From an uncultured Ilumatobacter sp. (GTDB lineage Bacteria > Actinomycetota > Acidimicrobiia > Acidimicrobiales > Ilumatobacteraceae), in contig CALKNK010000025.1 of the NCBI GenBank assembly GCA_938091165.1, positions 1 through 63,166 of the forward strand: a DNA stretch of 63,166 bases, in the 5' to 3' direction. A program made the position numbers and the translations under genes. A model generated the notes under the pieces. That model saw nothing but the letters and a program-made list of their open reading frames with translations. It made no database searches and was not told the DNA's origin. Shown here piece after piece: positions 34,553-44,028 of the stretch (positions are counted from its first letter, which is position 1; each line of letters starts with the position of its first letter).

Positions 34553-35710
34553 CTACCAGCCGGTTGCTGTGATGTCGTCGCCATCGGCGTCAAGTGCTCG
34601 ACCAACCCACCGGATCGCTCCCGGTGTGGCCGACAGTCGAGCAATCACACTCTGCATCGGGGTGCCATCGAAGTCATCGTCGACTACTTCGATGGCACCC
34701 CGATTCGCAAAGTGGGGATCGACTGCAATGTCGGCCATGTCAAGCACCGGCCCAATCGCAGCGTCGGCGGCGGTAAACGCCTCAATGACGTCGCTGCGCG
34801 GACGAGCAGCACACCAAGCGGTCATGATCTGCTCGAGTTCTTCTCGATGTTCGGTCCGCCCAGCAAAGTCGACGAAACGCGGATCATCACCAACACCAAG
34901 CAAATGCATCACACGAGCCGCGATCGAGTCGCTGCTCGTCGAGGCGGCAACCCACAGGTCGTCACTGCATCGATAGGTGCCACGCGGGACGGTGTAAGGC
35001 AGTCCGGCACCGAGGCGGCGCTGCTGCTCACCGGTCACACCGAACAGCGAAACAAGGGGACCCATCATGTGGAACATCGTTTCGAGCAGGTTGGCGTCGA
35101 CGACCTGGCCCACGCCTGAGTGGAGTGCCACCATCGTGGCAAACGCCGCAGCTAGTCCAGTGACTTCGTCGGTCAGCGCAATCGGAGGCGGGAGCGGCTG
35201 GCCATCTGGGCTGCCACTGAGCGCCACAAGGCCCGACATCGCTTCCGCGATCGTCGCGAACCCGGCCCGGGATGCATACGGGCCGTCCTGGCCGAACCCA
35301 GAGATCCGTGTAATGACCAGCTTTGGATTACGGGCGAGAAGGACCTCGGGGCCGAGTCCGAGTCGCTCGAGTGTTCCTGGCCGTGAATTCTCTACCAACA
35401 CGTCTGCCTCATCGAGCAAGCTCAGCAACGTTGCAATGTCGTCAGCGTCTTTGATGTCGAGCACCACGGTCCGCTTGTTGCGGTTGACGAGCTTCCACCA
35501 CAGCCCTTCGCCATCGCGGGGGTCGCGCCACGCCATGTTGCGCAGACTGTCGCCGTCGGGGCGTTCAACCTTGATGACATCGGCGCCAAAGTCAGCGAGG
35601 TAACGCGCGCAGTTCGGTCCGGCCAGAACGGTCGACATATCGACGACACGTAGGTCAGCGAGCGGGCCGCTGTGTGCTTGATTTGGCGGGCCTGGCATCG
35701 TGTCGCTCAT
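34553..35710 (-). CDS. Family III CoA-transferase (CaiB/BaiF type)
   Basis: A 385-aa CoA-transferase that moves CoA between carboxylic acids. The N-terminal part reads LADLRVVDMSTVLAGPNCAR, then YLADFGADVIKVERP; the mid-domain NRNKRTVVLDIK and ENSRPGTLERLGLG are family-typical. The catalytic Asp is expected in ALTDEVTGLAAA. The start at ATG 35710 overlaps the upstream aminotransferase stop by ATGA. Substrate is unknown; an amino acid-derived acid is plausible given that neighbour. Confidence 0.9.
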   Translation of the reverse strand: MSDTMPGPPNQAHSGPLADLRVVDMSTVLAGPNCARYLADFGADVIKVERPDGDSLRNMAWRDPRDGEGLWWKLVNRNKRTVVLDIKDADDIATLLSLLDEADVLVENSRPGTLERLGLGPEVLLARNPKLVITRISGFGQDGPYASRAGFATIAEAMSGLVALSGSPDGQPLPPPIALTDEVTGLAAAFATMVALHSGVGQVVDANLLETMFHMMGPLVSLFGVTGEQQRRLGAGLPYTVPRGTYRCSDDLWVAASTSSDSIAARVMHLLGVGDDPRFVDFAGRTEHREELEQIMTAWCAARPRSDVIEAFTAADAAIGPVLDMADIAVDPHFANRGAIEVVDDDFDGTPMQSVIARLSATPGAIRWVGRALDADGDDITATGW

Positions 35711-36849
35711 CGATTCCAACCCGCAATCAAATCGCACGCTGTTGCAAGGTCATCGCCGACACCGGCGTAGGAAAAACGCACGTACTCGTGTCCTCGCGCT
35801 AGGTCGAAGTCGATGCCTGGTGTGCAGGCAACTCCGAGCTCGTTGAGCCATCGTTCGCAGAGTTCCATCGAGGTGAGATCCACCGCTGTCGTGTACTGAG
35901 GGATGTGGGCGTACACATAGAACGCCCCGTCGGCAGGCGCAATGTCGGTGATGCCAGCTGTAGCTAAGCCGTCGATCATCACGTGGCGATTCGCCCGGTA
36001 CTGATCGACATGGCCGTCGAGCTCATCGCTGGCGTCGAGAGCCGCCAACGCAGCGACTTGTGAGACATGTGGTGCGCAGATGTACAGGTTCTGTTGGAGC
36101 CGTTCAACGACGTCAATCAGATGATCGGGGACCACCACCCAACCGACACGCCACCCGGTCATCGAGAAGTACTTCGAGAAGCTGTTCACCACTATCGCGT
36201 CTGGCGAATGGCTCAAAACCTGCGGGGCAGGGGTTGACTCGACGATGCCATGGTAAATCTCGTCGGCGACGAGGGCGATGTCGTTGGCACTGCAGTGTGT
36301 GGCGATTGCACCGAGGGTTTCATCGGACATCACGGTGCCTGTTGGGTTCGACGGTGAGGCAATGACGAGGCCATCGAGTTGCCCTACTTCTTGCAAATGC
36401 TGCGGTGTCGGCGCCCACCGGCTGTCCGGCCCGACAGGGATCGGTACTGCATCGATGCCGAGCGCAACTAGCGCGTTGCGGTAGCACGGATACCCGGGCT
36501 CGACGACGCCGACTCGCTGACCGGGTTCGAACAAAGTCAGGAAAGCCAACGTGAAACCGGCAGAGGCGCCAGCCACGATGATGATCCGACGCGGATCGAC
36601 AGGTTCGGCGTACCGTTTGCTGATCCCGCTGCGGAGTCGATGAAGCCCGGCTGCGCTGGTGTAGCCGAGCGGCATGTCGAGCGCTTCGATCACCGCAGCG
36701 TGGGCGACGCCGGGGAGCCCGGTGGCAGGTTGGCCGACCTCGAGATGGAAGACGCGTTGCCCTTGAGCTTCACGCACCGTCGCCGCTTGGCTCATCGCCA
36801 TCGCATGGAACGGTGGAACGGATGCCGCGCGAACGGCTGCCTCGATCAC
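35707..36849 (-). CDS. Class I/II PLP aminotransferase
   Basis: A 380-aa transaminase with SPSNPTGTVMS, VADEIYHGIV and VNSFSKYFSMTGWRVGW (PLP Lys226). I place the start at GTG 36849 (VIEAAVRAASVPPFHAMAMS), the usual N-terminal pattern of this family; no ATG precedes it after the ABC gene's stop at 36899, and GGAAG sits about 14 nt upstream. It is coupled to the CoA-transferase gene, so the two may form a short catabolic step from an amino acid to a CoA ester. The actual amino acid cannot be told. Confidence 0.85.
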   Translation of the reverse strand: MIEAAVRAASVPPFHAMAMSQAATVREAQGQRVFHLEVGQPATGLPGVAHAAVIEALDMPLGYTSAAGLHRLRSGISKRYAEPVDPRRIIIVAGASAGFTLAFLTLFEPGQRVGVVEPGYPCYRNALVALGIDAVPIPVGPDSRWAPTPQHLQEVGQLDGLVIASPSNPTGTVMSDETLGAIATHCSANDIALVADEIYHGIVESTPAPQVLSHSPDAIVVNSFSKYFSMTGWRVGWVVVPDHLIDVVERLQQNLYICAPHVSQVAALAALDASDELDGHVDQYRANRHVMIDGLATAGITDIAPADGAFYVYAHIPQYTTAVDLTSMELCERWLNELGVACTPGIDFDLARGHEYVRFSYAGVGDDLATACDLIAGWNR

Positions 36850-36898
36850 GCAGGGCAGTGTGTCACTTCCCGTCGTGCGTTGGTTGATCGGTCGAAAT

Positions 36899-38764
36899 TT
36901 AGCTCGGCGTGACGAGCTCCCCAGCTTGTAGTTGATGGGCATATCGGCCGTTCGATGCGAGCAACTCGTCGTGGGTCCCAATTTCGGCAATTCGGCCGTC
37001 TTCGACAAAGGCAATGCGGTCCGCACTGCGGATCGTTGACAAGCGATGAGCAATCACCAGTGCAGTCCGACCCTCCATGGCGTGCTCAAGCGCAGACTGA
37101 ATATGTGCCTCATTGTCGTTGTCGAGATGGCTAGTTGCTTCGTCAAGGATGATGATCGCCGGGTTCTTCAACAGCAGCCGAGCGATGGCCAGGCGTTGCT
37201 TCTCGCCGCCGCTGAGTCGGTAACCGCGCTCACCGACCACAGTGTCGTAGCCGTCCGGCAACGCGACGATCGTGTCATGAATCCGCGCTGCTTTGGCTGC
37301 TTCGATCACGTCAGCCTCTGATGCTGATTGATCGCCGTAGCGGAGATTGTCTCCGATTGACTCGTGGAAAAGATGTGGATCCTGGGCGACGACGCCGATC
37401 GAAGCGCGAAGCGAATCGAGTGTGAGGTCGCGCACGTCATGCCCGTCGACGCGCACGGCACCCGACGTGACGTCGTAAAGGCGCGGGAGGAGCGAGATAG
37501 TTGTCGACTTGCCGGCGCCCGATGCGCCGACCAGTGCAACAGTTTCACCAGGCGTGACTAAAAGCGAGAGCCGCTGGAGTACGTCAACGTCAGGGTCGGT
37601 GCCGGTACCGAGCCCGGCGTTCTGTTCCATTGATGCGATAGCTGAGTCCGCAGCTGGTGGATATCGGAATGTGACATTTTCGAATTCGACCTCCCCACAT
37701 GGTGAAATCAGGTCGAACGCTCCAGGTTTTTCAGCGATTGCCTCTGGGGCATCAAGAACTTCGAAGACTCGCTCAAAACTGACCATCGAAGTCATCAAAT
37801 CAACTCTGGCATTCGTGAGCCCGGTCAGCGGTTGATAGACCCGGCTCACGAGAGCGGCGAGCGCTACGAGCGTGCCAGTCGAGATCTGACCGTCGACGAC
37901 CATCAACGCCCCGATGCCATAGATAGCAGCAGTGCCGATCGCGCCAACCAAGCCGAGAGCAACGAAGAACACCCGGCCATAGAGCGCCGATTGGATACCG
38001 GTGTCGCGGACGCCTCGGGCCTGGGATTCGAATGCATCGCGCTCACGACGACCTGATCCGAAGAGCTTGACGAGCATGGCGCCAGAAACGTTGAAGCGTT
38101 CGGTCATCTGCGTGTTCATGGCGGCGTTGTGGCCCATTTGTTCTCGCGAGATCCCTTGCAAGCGTGCGCCGACGCGGCGGGCGGGAATGATGAACACCGG
38201 CAGGACGATCAAGGTGAGCAACGTCAGGCGCCACTCGAGAGCGATCATGGCGGCCAGGGTCGTAGTCAGCACAATCACGTTGCTCACCACGCTGCCGAGG
38301 GTGCTGGTGACCGCGGACTGCGCACCCACGACATCGCTGCTCAGTCGAGATGTGATTGACCCGGTCGGGGTTCGAGTAAAGAATGCGATCGGCATTCTTT
38401 GAACTTTGGCGAAGAGTGCACGTCGGAGGTCGTAGATGAGACCTTCACCGACGCGGGAACTGCACCACCGCTGGAAGATCGCAAGGCCCGCGTCAGCGAG
38501 AGCTGCAGCGACCGCAATCCCGGCCAGGACCTTGATGGCGTCGCGGTCCGAGTTAGGGATCGACGAGTCGATGATCTCCCTGACAACAAAAGGCGGTACG
38601 AGTGCAAGTAAAGCGGCAGCGAGAATCGCAAACAAAAAGAGCGTGATCATCCGGCGGTACGGGCGGGCGAACTGCCACACCCGGGCATAGGTGCCGTCGG
38701 CGAGCTTGATCCCGTCGAGCGCATCTTTGTCACCAGGCATCATGTGGTATGGGGACATTCGCAT
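36899..38764 (-). CDS. ABC exporter, fused permease and ATPase
   Basis: A 621-aa half-transporter of the type IV exporter fold. Six membrane segments occupy ~40-330 (for example MITLFLFAILAAALLALVPP), followed by the ATPase with Walker A GASGAGKST, Q-loop VVAQDPHLF, signature LSGGEKQR, Walker B IIILDEATSHLD and the H-switch AHRLSTIR. It likely works as a homodimer. Substrate may be lipid, drug or peptide. It is divergent from the secreted peptidase gene with about 36 bp between starts. Alternative starts MMPGDKDAL lie a few codons in. Confidence 0.92.
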   Translation of the reverse strand: MRMSPYHMMPGDKDALDGIKLADGTYARVWQFARPYRRMITLFLFAILAAALLALVPPFVVREIIDSSIPNSDRDAIKVLAGIAVAAALADAGLAIFQRWCSSRVGEGLIYDLRRALFAKVQRMPIAFFTRTPTGSITSRLSSDVVGAQSAVTSTLGSVVSNVIVLTTTLAAMIALEWRLTLLTLIVLPVFIIPARRVGARLQGISREQMGHNAAMNTQMTERFNVSGAMLVKLFGSGRRERDAFESQARGVRDTGIQSALYGRVFFVALGLVGAIGTAAIYGIGALMVVDGQISTGTLVALAALVSRVYQPLTGLTNARVDLMTSMVSFERVFEVLDAPEAIAEKPGAFDLISPCGEVEFENVTFRYPPAADSAIASMEQNAGLGTGTDPDVDVLQRLSLLVTPGETVALVGASGAGKSTTISLLPRLYDVTSGAVRVDGHDVRDLTLDSLRASIGVVAQDPHLFHESIGDNLRYGDQSASEADVIEAAKAARIHDTIVALPDGYDTVVGERGYRLSGGEKQRLAIARLLLKNPAIIILDEATSHLDNDNEAHIQSALEHAMEGRTALVIAHRLSTIRSADRIAFVEDGRIAEIGTHDELLASNGRYAHQLQAGELVTPS

Positions 38765-38800
38765 GGACGTAACGCTACGACGTCTCCGGCCGTACGCTGC

Positions 38801-40357
38801 ATGGCGATGCGTCGAGTTGTTCCTGCGGTGATTGGATGTTCGCTCCTCGTTGCGGCCTGCACGGCCTCTGATGCTGCGAACGCACCGAAGACTCGTGAGA
38901 TCACATCAATCCCAACAACGACCGAGATGCCCTCGACAACTGCAAAAGCGGGCGACACGTTGCCTCCCAGCACATTGTCGCCTGAACCGCTTGACTACGA
39001 GATTGTCTGGGAAGACACGGCAGGGCGCGTTGACACTGGCCGCCTAACGGTGCCGCTCGACTACGCCGACCCGCAGGGCGAGACAATCGACCTCTACGTC
39101 GCGCGCCGCAGAGCTGATGGCGACCGTGTCGGGATCATGTTGGTGAACAACGGTGGGCCTGGGTCACCTGCCAGCTCGATGGCACTCAACGCAACCGCCT
39201 GGTTCGAACCTGCTTTGACGAAACGATTCGATGTCGTTGCCTGGGACCCGCGCGGCACGGGGATCAGCGGAGGAGCGGTCGACTGCGTTGACGACGACGA
39301 ATATGACCGTTTCTACGCCACTGGTGACATCACTCCCGATGACAGCGACGAGAGGAACGAATTGATCGACCTTGCGGAGGAATTCGCGCAGCGCTGTATC
39401 GATCGAGTGGGTCAGCCGTTGCAGTACATCGGCACGAACAACTCAGCTCGCGATATGGATGCCATCCGCCAAGCTTTGGGTGAGCAACAGGCGTCGTATT
39501 TCGGGTTCAGCTACGGCAGCGAGCTCGGAGCCGTGTGGGCCACGATGTATCCGACTACGGTGCGCGCTGCAGTCTTCGACGGCGCGTCTGATCCGAACGC
39601 AGACAGCATCGAGGCGACCCGGCAGCAGTGGGTTGGTTTCGAAGCTGCGTTGAACAGGTTTCTTGCTGAGTGCAGCGCAGAGAGTTCATGCGCGTTTCAC
39701 AATGACGGCGACGCCGAAGGTGCCTTCGACCAGCTGTTCGCCACGTTGGATGAGTCTCCGCTCGCAGGACCGGAAGGCCGCGCTGACATCAGCTTGGGTG
39801 TCGCCGTGACTGGCGTAGTGCGCGCAATGTACTCCGATCAGTTCTGGCCGACGCTTGAGCGAGCCCTCGACGATGCTGCGAACGGTAACGGCGACGGCTT
39901 GCTGGCCTTGCAAGACGGCTACTACCAACGTCGCGCTGATGGCAGTTACAGCAACCTGCTCGAGTCGTTTCAGGCCATCTCGTGTGCGGACGACCCTGAC
40001 CGCTCAACGGTCGAAGAGGCCGACGCTGACGCCGAACAACTCATCGGAGTGGCACCGCGGCTCTTCCCGTACTCCACTGGTTCCTACTCGTGTTCGTTCT
40101 TTCCCGAGTCAATTGATCCACGCATTGAAATCACTGGTATTGGTGCTGGTCCGATTGTCGTTGTTGGGACGACTGGTGATCCGAGTACGCCACTTGACAG
40201 CAGCCGCAAGATGGCTGCTGCACTTGAAGACGGTCGCCTCGTAGTGGTCGTGGCGAATCAGCACACCGGCTATGGCGTGAACGGCTGCATCGACGATGTG
40301 ATCCACGACTATTTGGTGCAACTCGAAGCGCCTGAGAACGAAACGGTCTGCAGGTGA
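38801..40357 (+). CDS. Secreted alpha/beta-hydrolase lipoprotein (S33 tripeptidyl aminopeptidase-like)
   Basis: A 518-aa lipoprotein. The signal ends at lipobox VAAC (Cys20) and a Thr/Pro linker follows. The alpha/beta-hydrolase domain has the oxyanion NNGGPGSPAS, DVVAWDPRGTGIS, nucleophile elbow FGFSYGSELG and the C-terminal TAP-type cap with TTGDPSTPLDSSRKMAAAL and NQHTGYG holding Asp and His. This layout matches actinobacterial SlpD/TAP-type peptidases, which release short peptides outside the cell. ATG 38801 or 38807 are equally possible. Four or more cysteines suggest disulfides. Confidence 0.88.
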   Translation: MAMRRVVPAVIGCSLLVAACTASDAANAPKTREITSIPTTTEMPSTTAKAGDTLPPSTLSPEPLDYEIVWEDTAGRVDTGRLTVPLDYADPQGETIDLYVARRRADGDRVGIMLVNNGGPGSPASSMALNATAWFEPALTKRFDVVAWDPRGTGISGGAVDCVDDDEYDRFYATGDITPDDSDERNELIDLAEEFAQRCIDRVGQPLQYIGTNNSARDMDAIRQALGEQQASYFGFSYGSELGAVWATMYPTTVRAAVFDGASDPNADSIEATRQQWVGFEAALNRFLAECSAESSCAFHNDGDAEGAFDQLFATLDESPLAGPEGRADISLGVAVTGVVRAMYSDQFWPTLERALDDAANGNGDGLLALQDGYYQRRADGSYSNLLESFQAISCADDPDRSTVEEADADAEQLIGVAPRLFPYSTGSYSCSFFPESIDPRIEITGIGAGPIVVVGTTGDPSTPLDSSRKMAAALEDGRLVVVVANQHTGYGVNGCIDDVIHDYLVQLEAPENETVCR

Positions 40358-40367
40358 CTTGAAAACG

Positions 40368-40403
40368 AACGACACCCTCGGGGCAAAGCCCGAGGGTGTC
40401 GTT
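40368..40403. terminator. Bidirectional terminator
   Basis: A perfect 15-bp stem (40368-40382 with 40389-40403) and a 6-nt GCAAAG loop lie between the convergent peptidase and tRNA-Ser(CGA) genes. On the minus strand it is followed by CGTTTTC, on the plus strand by GCTGGCGG, so it suits the tRNA best. Confidence 0.85.
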
Positions 40404-40405
40404 GC

Positions 40406-40496
40406 TGGCGGAAGGCGTGGGATTCGAACCCACGGAAGCCTGAAAGACTTCAACGGCTTTCGAGGCCGTCCCATTCGTCCGCTCTGGCAGCCTTCC
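40406..40496 (-). tRNA. tRNA-Ser (anticodon CGA)
   Basis: A 91-nt class II tRNA with acceptor GGAAGGC/GCCTTCC, discriminator G and encoded CCA. The anticodon loop CTCGAAA gives CGA, reading UCG. It has a long variable arm and the T-loop GGTTCGAATCC. A strong terminator begins 2 nt after it. Confidence 0.95.
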
Positions 40497-40756
40497 GAGT
40501 TCAACGCTAGCGTGAAATTTGACGTCCTGGCAGCTCACAAAGCCCGGCGACGAGCTGGCGGTGGTCAAGAGACGATGAGTGCGCGATCTTGCAACAGCTC
40601 GGCTGCCTTGGACTCAGCGCATTGCGTAGACGCAGTCAAGATAAGAAATGAAGACGGTGTCGCAGAGTTGAATCAGCAGATTCCAACGATGCTGGCCCTT
40701 GCTAACGTCGTCAGTGACGTGAGGCGTAGTGCCGACTGCCGCGGCCTGTCATCACG

Positions 40757-41257
40757 TCAGGAACGACGGGCACGAAAAAATTCGCGGAGCAGTTCGCCGC
40801 AGCGTTCAGCCTCGATGCCTGCCACGATGTCGACGCGATGGTTAAGAACCGTGCCGTCGAGCAGGTGGAAGTGGCTGTTGGCTGCACCGGCTTTCGGATC
40901 GGTCGCCCCGTAGACCACACGTTTAAGACGAGCGTTAACCATTGCGCCCGCGCACATCGGGCAGGGCTCGAGCGTCACGTACAGCGTGCACTCGTGGAGG
41001 CGCCAGGAATCGACCTGTGTTGCAGCGTCCTGCATCGCAAGTACCTCGGCGTGAGCGACAGGGTCTCCGGTTAGTTCACGCTCATTGTGCCGTGCCGCAA
41101 TCACCTGCCCTTGGTGGACAACGACGGCGCCGACGGGCACGTCGTCGTGACGCTGCGCCGCCATGGCCTGTTCGATGGCGAGGAGCATCCACACATCATG
41201 TGGTTCACACGATCCATCTGTGGAGATGGCATCGGTGTCGCCGGACGGTGCTGACAT
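40757..41257 (-). CDS. tadA: tRNA-specific adenosine deaminase
   Basis: A 166-aa deaminase forming inosine at position 34 of tRNA-Arg(ACG). The zinc and proton-transfer sites are HAE (His69, Glu71) and EPCPMC (Cys99, Cys102), with PVGAVVVHQG before and KRVVYGATDPKAGAANS after, as in TadA. The ~20 extra N-terminal residues (MSAPSGDTDAISTDGSC) are not conserved; an internal start near MLLAIEQAM is possible. Its substrate tRNA gene is in the window at 31021. Confidence 0.92.
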   Translation of the reverse strand: MSAPSGDTDAISTDGSCEPHDVWMLLAIEQAMAAQRHDDVPVGAVVVHQGQVIAARHNERELTGDPVAHAEVLAMQDAATQVDSWRLHECTLYVTLEPCPMCAGAMVNARLKRVVYGATDPKAGAANSHFHLLDGTVLNHRVDIVAGIEAERCGELLREFFRARRS

Positions 41258-41652
41258 GACGGAATCCTAGAAGAAAGGTTGCTATCTAGATGAGGTAGGT
41301 ACCTATCGGATAGTCCCAACGAGATCTGAGTTGAATTAGCTGCAATGGATCTCGAAGCTGGGTCGACCCTGCGCACGTTGGACACTGACAGCATCGAGCG
41401 GTCGAGCAACGTTTTGAGTCGCTTCACATCTTCATCAGGCCCGTTCTCGCGCCCCTACCCGTGGCTTGGGACTGGGGTGGCCCTAATTGCACATCGACTT
41501 GAGCTCGACTGGGCCGATCAAGTCCTGACTGGCAGGGTCAGCCGCGCAAGATGAAGATTTTGCCCTCGTTAATCGGTCGCGTGTTCGGATGCTTTATTTA
41601 GTGCTTCGTGAGAACCGAGTTTCCACTTGCTGCGGCCGTGCAACGAATGCGC
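41258..41652. other. Intergenic region, nothing recognised
   Basis: About 395 bp, upstream of tadA (minus strand) and downstream of the DUF1254 gene. A 69-codon plus-strand frame at 41345 has no family likeness. No clear terminator was seen. Confidence 0.4.
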
Positions 41653-43107
41653 TCAGATCGGGGTGATGTCGCCGGGTTTCCAGCTGTTGTCGAAGTAGCC
41701 GTCAGTTGGGCCGTAGAGCCGAAAAATTGAGAACCAGCCCTTGCCTGGGATCGTTCGGATCCAGTTCGACGCCTTGTCGGTGGGTTGCTCGGGACCGAAA
41801 GTGATGGTGGTCGAACCATCGTCATTCGTATCGAGTTCGGCAAAGCTGTTGAGGCTGGGCGCAGCTTGACCGTTAGCCAGCATCGACCGGGTCCACACGT
41901 CGTAAACGACAACTGACCAAAAGTTGGCCATCGGGACTTCCGGTGGGATGGTGAACTCGTATGTGCGGGCGCCGTCGAGCCACTGCCCATCACCGTCGTT
42001 GTAGGTCCACATGTACGCCGAGCCCTTGCCGGGCGGCGGGGTCACCATGGCCATCGAGGAACCCGTAGCAAACCAGCCCATCAGGCTCAGGCCTGACAAG
42101 ATGGTGTGACCGTCTTGCTCGTAGAGGGGGTATCCCGTGTTGCCGATTTCGATCCACTGGCGGTCTTCGTAGCGTTGGAGCGGGAGTCGGCTTCGGTAGC
42201 TCGTAGCAAGCGCCATCGCCGAGCCGACCTTTGCAGATTCGCTGAGGATGCGTTGCATGCGGTCGTCGGGTGAGAACGGTTGTCCGTGAGCAATGCCGAT
42301 GGAAGCGAGCATTCCTGCCGTCTCGGCGTCGATCGCCTCAGGGTGTTCTTCATTCACGAGAGCGGCGAGGTCTTCAAAGAAACGGAAATCAATCGGGTGA
42401 ATCGTGTCAAGGTCCTGGTCTGAGCCGTTGATGAACTCGGTCTCACGAGGATTGTTCATTTCTGCCAACGGGTAGATGCGGGTCTGGCGTTGCAGCGCTA
42501 CTGCGTCGGTTGACGAGCCATCAGGCGTTCGCATACCGCGGAGCAGAAGCCATAGCCCGTAGGTCTCTGATGGGCAGATGTGGAACCCATACGGTGGGAT
42601 TTCGCCGTCATAACCGGGCGGCAAGAACAAGAATCGGCCGCCTCGACCTTGGTCGGGCCCAGCAGCACCGATATTTACTGTCTCGCGCATCCACATGTCG
42701 TTGACGAGCCCCAAGATCCCTGGGGCCACCTCGACCACAGTTGGGCCGTCGACTTTCAAGTCGAGATACGTGATGCCGTAAACGGTTTCGGAGTTCGGCG
42801 TAAGCAACAGCGACCGAGCATCGAACTGGCCTTCCCACACAACCAGTTGACTTGCTGACGTGACACCCAAATCTCGACGCAGTCCCTCACGGAACGAGTA
42901 CATCGACGACGCCATGATGTTTCGCAGGAACGCCTGGCAGCCCCGCTGGAAATCGAGCTGGTCGAACAACTTGTCTATCGTTGCGTCGGTCGGGTACTCG
43001 TTTTTGTACTCAAGATCACCGATGAACTCTGAGGTCACCACAGGCGGCGGTGGATTTGGCGCTGTCGTGCGAACAACATCGGTTGGTCCAGTCGGTTCGA
43101 ATGTCAT
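41653..43107 (-). CDS. DUF1254/DUF1214 domain protein, paralogue A
   Basis: A 484-aa protein of the DUF1254 (N-terminal) plus DUF1214 (C-terminal) family. Typical stretches are LLTPNSETVYGITYLDLKVD, GPTVVEVAPGILGLVNDMWM, GGRFLFLPPGYDG, IHPIDFRFFEDLAALV and NFWSVVVYDVWTRSMLANGQ, ending with GWFSIFRLYGPTDGYFDNSW. Function of the family is unknown. ATG 43107 is supported by GAAGGA 8 nt upstream. No signal peptide is seen. A second member of the same family lies at 44029-45516. Confidence 0.85.
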   Translation of the reverse strand: MTFEPTGPTDVVRTTAPNPPPPVVTSEFIGDLEYKNEYPTDATIDKLFDQLDFQRGCQAFLRNIMASSMYSFREGLRRDLGVTSASQLVVWEGQFDARSLLLTPNSETVYGITYLDLKVDGPTVVEVAPGILGLVNDMWMRETVNIGAAGPDQGRGGRFLFLPPGYDGEIPPYGFHICPSETYGLWLLLRGMRTPDGSSTDAVALQRQTRIYPLAEMNNPRETEFINGSDQDLDTIHPIDFRFFEDLAALVNEEHPEAIDAETAGMLASIGIAHGQPFSPDDRMQRILSESAKVGSAMALATSYRSRLPLQRYEDRQWIEIGNTGYPLYEQDGHTILSGLSLMGWFATGSSMAMVTPPPGKGSAYMWTYNDGDGQWLDGARTYEFTIPPEVPMANFWSVVVYDVWTRSMLANGQAAPSLNSFAELDTNDDGSTTITFGPEQPTDKASNWIRTIPGKGWFSIFRLYGPTDGYFDNSWKPGDITPI

Positions 43108-43364
43108 CGGGCAGTCCTTCGTTTTAGGTCGTCGTAACAAGGTGAATGTATCTTCTGGCCGCAAGCCCAGCTACAGAACGCCTAGGTTTGCCTAGGCCTG
43201 TACGTATGATTCGTCATCATCGTTTTGGCGGTGTTCGGTGCATCTGTGCGAGGCGCCTTCGTAAGGAAGCCCCGATCCCCGCCTTGACTTCGGCCCAAAT
43301 TGACCGCCGTCAACGGCGGCGCCGGAGACTCGATTGATGAATTCCTGCTCGAAGCTCTGATGCG

Positions 43365-43826
43365 CTACGCAGACTCCGCGGCCGCTTTCAGGGCCTCGAG
43401 TGTCTGTTCCATTCCAGCCCTGTTGTGAGTTTCACGGTCACTCACTCCCGATACCAGCGCGGTGAGTGGTTTGAACCAACCTGGCCGTTGGTCCGTCCAG
43501 GACTCAGTGACGTGACAGCCGCCGTCGGTTGGCTCGAAGTCATAGGACCACTCGGAGTCCGGGATACCCATCACCGTTATTCGGAACGTCAACTTGCGAC
43601 CGGGCTCGACATCGCTGATGGTGGCGATGGTTTTCCAGCGGCGTTTGCCCTGACGATTTGACCCGCGGAACTTGACGCCCTCCTTTGGGCCATCGGCGCC
43701 CTTGAGCCACACTCCTCCCTCGTTTTCTGGGGACCACTCGCCCATCCGGGGCAGATCCGAGACCATTTTCCAGACTTGCTCGGCCGAGGCGTTGATCTCG
43801 CATGTCGCAGTTACGTTGTCGCTCAT
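43365..43826 (-). CDS. SRPBCC family protein
   Basis: A 153-aa START/Bet v1-like ligand-binding protein. It begins MSDNVTATCEINASAEQVWK, followed by MVSDLPRMGEWSPENEGG, the usual start of polyketide cyclase/dehydrase-like SRPBCC proteins, and contains WKTIATISDVEPGRKLTFRI and WSYDFEPTDGGCHVTESW. The start ATG 43826 has GAGGAG upstream. It sits between two DUF1254 paralogues, all on the minus strand, with gaps of about 200-260 bp. Ligand unknown. Confidence 0.88.
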   Translation of the reverse strand: MSDNVTATCEINASAEQVWKMVSDLPRMGEWSPENEGGVWLKGADGPKEGVKFRGSNRQGKRRWKTIATISDVEPGRKLTFRITVMGIPDSEWSYDFEPTDGGCHVTESWTDQRPGWFKPLTALVSGVSDRETHNRAGMEQTLEALKAAAESA

Positions 43827-44028
43827 TTTGTTTGGCTCCTCTTAATGGTGCTTCCCGATGCGTCTAGTGACGCCCGGGCTCAGTCTGCTGTTTTCAACGC
43901 CTCTACCCACTGTGGCCGATTGAGAGTTCTGGCAGCATTTCCCATGGACCATAGATGCTCTGAAGAACCAATGTTTTCCCTCGAGCAGTTGGGACTAGTT
44001 CGTCTCACCTGCCCTGAGTGATGAGTTT

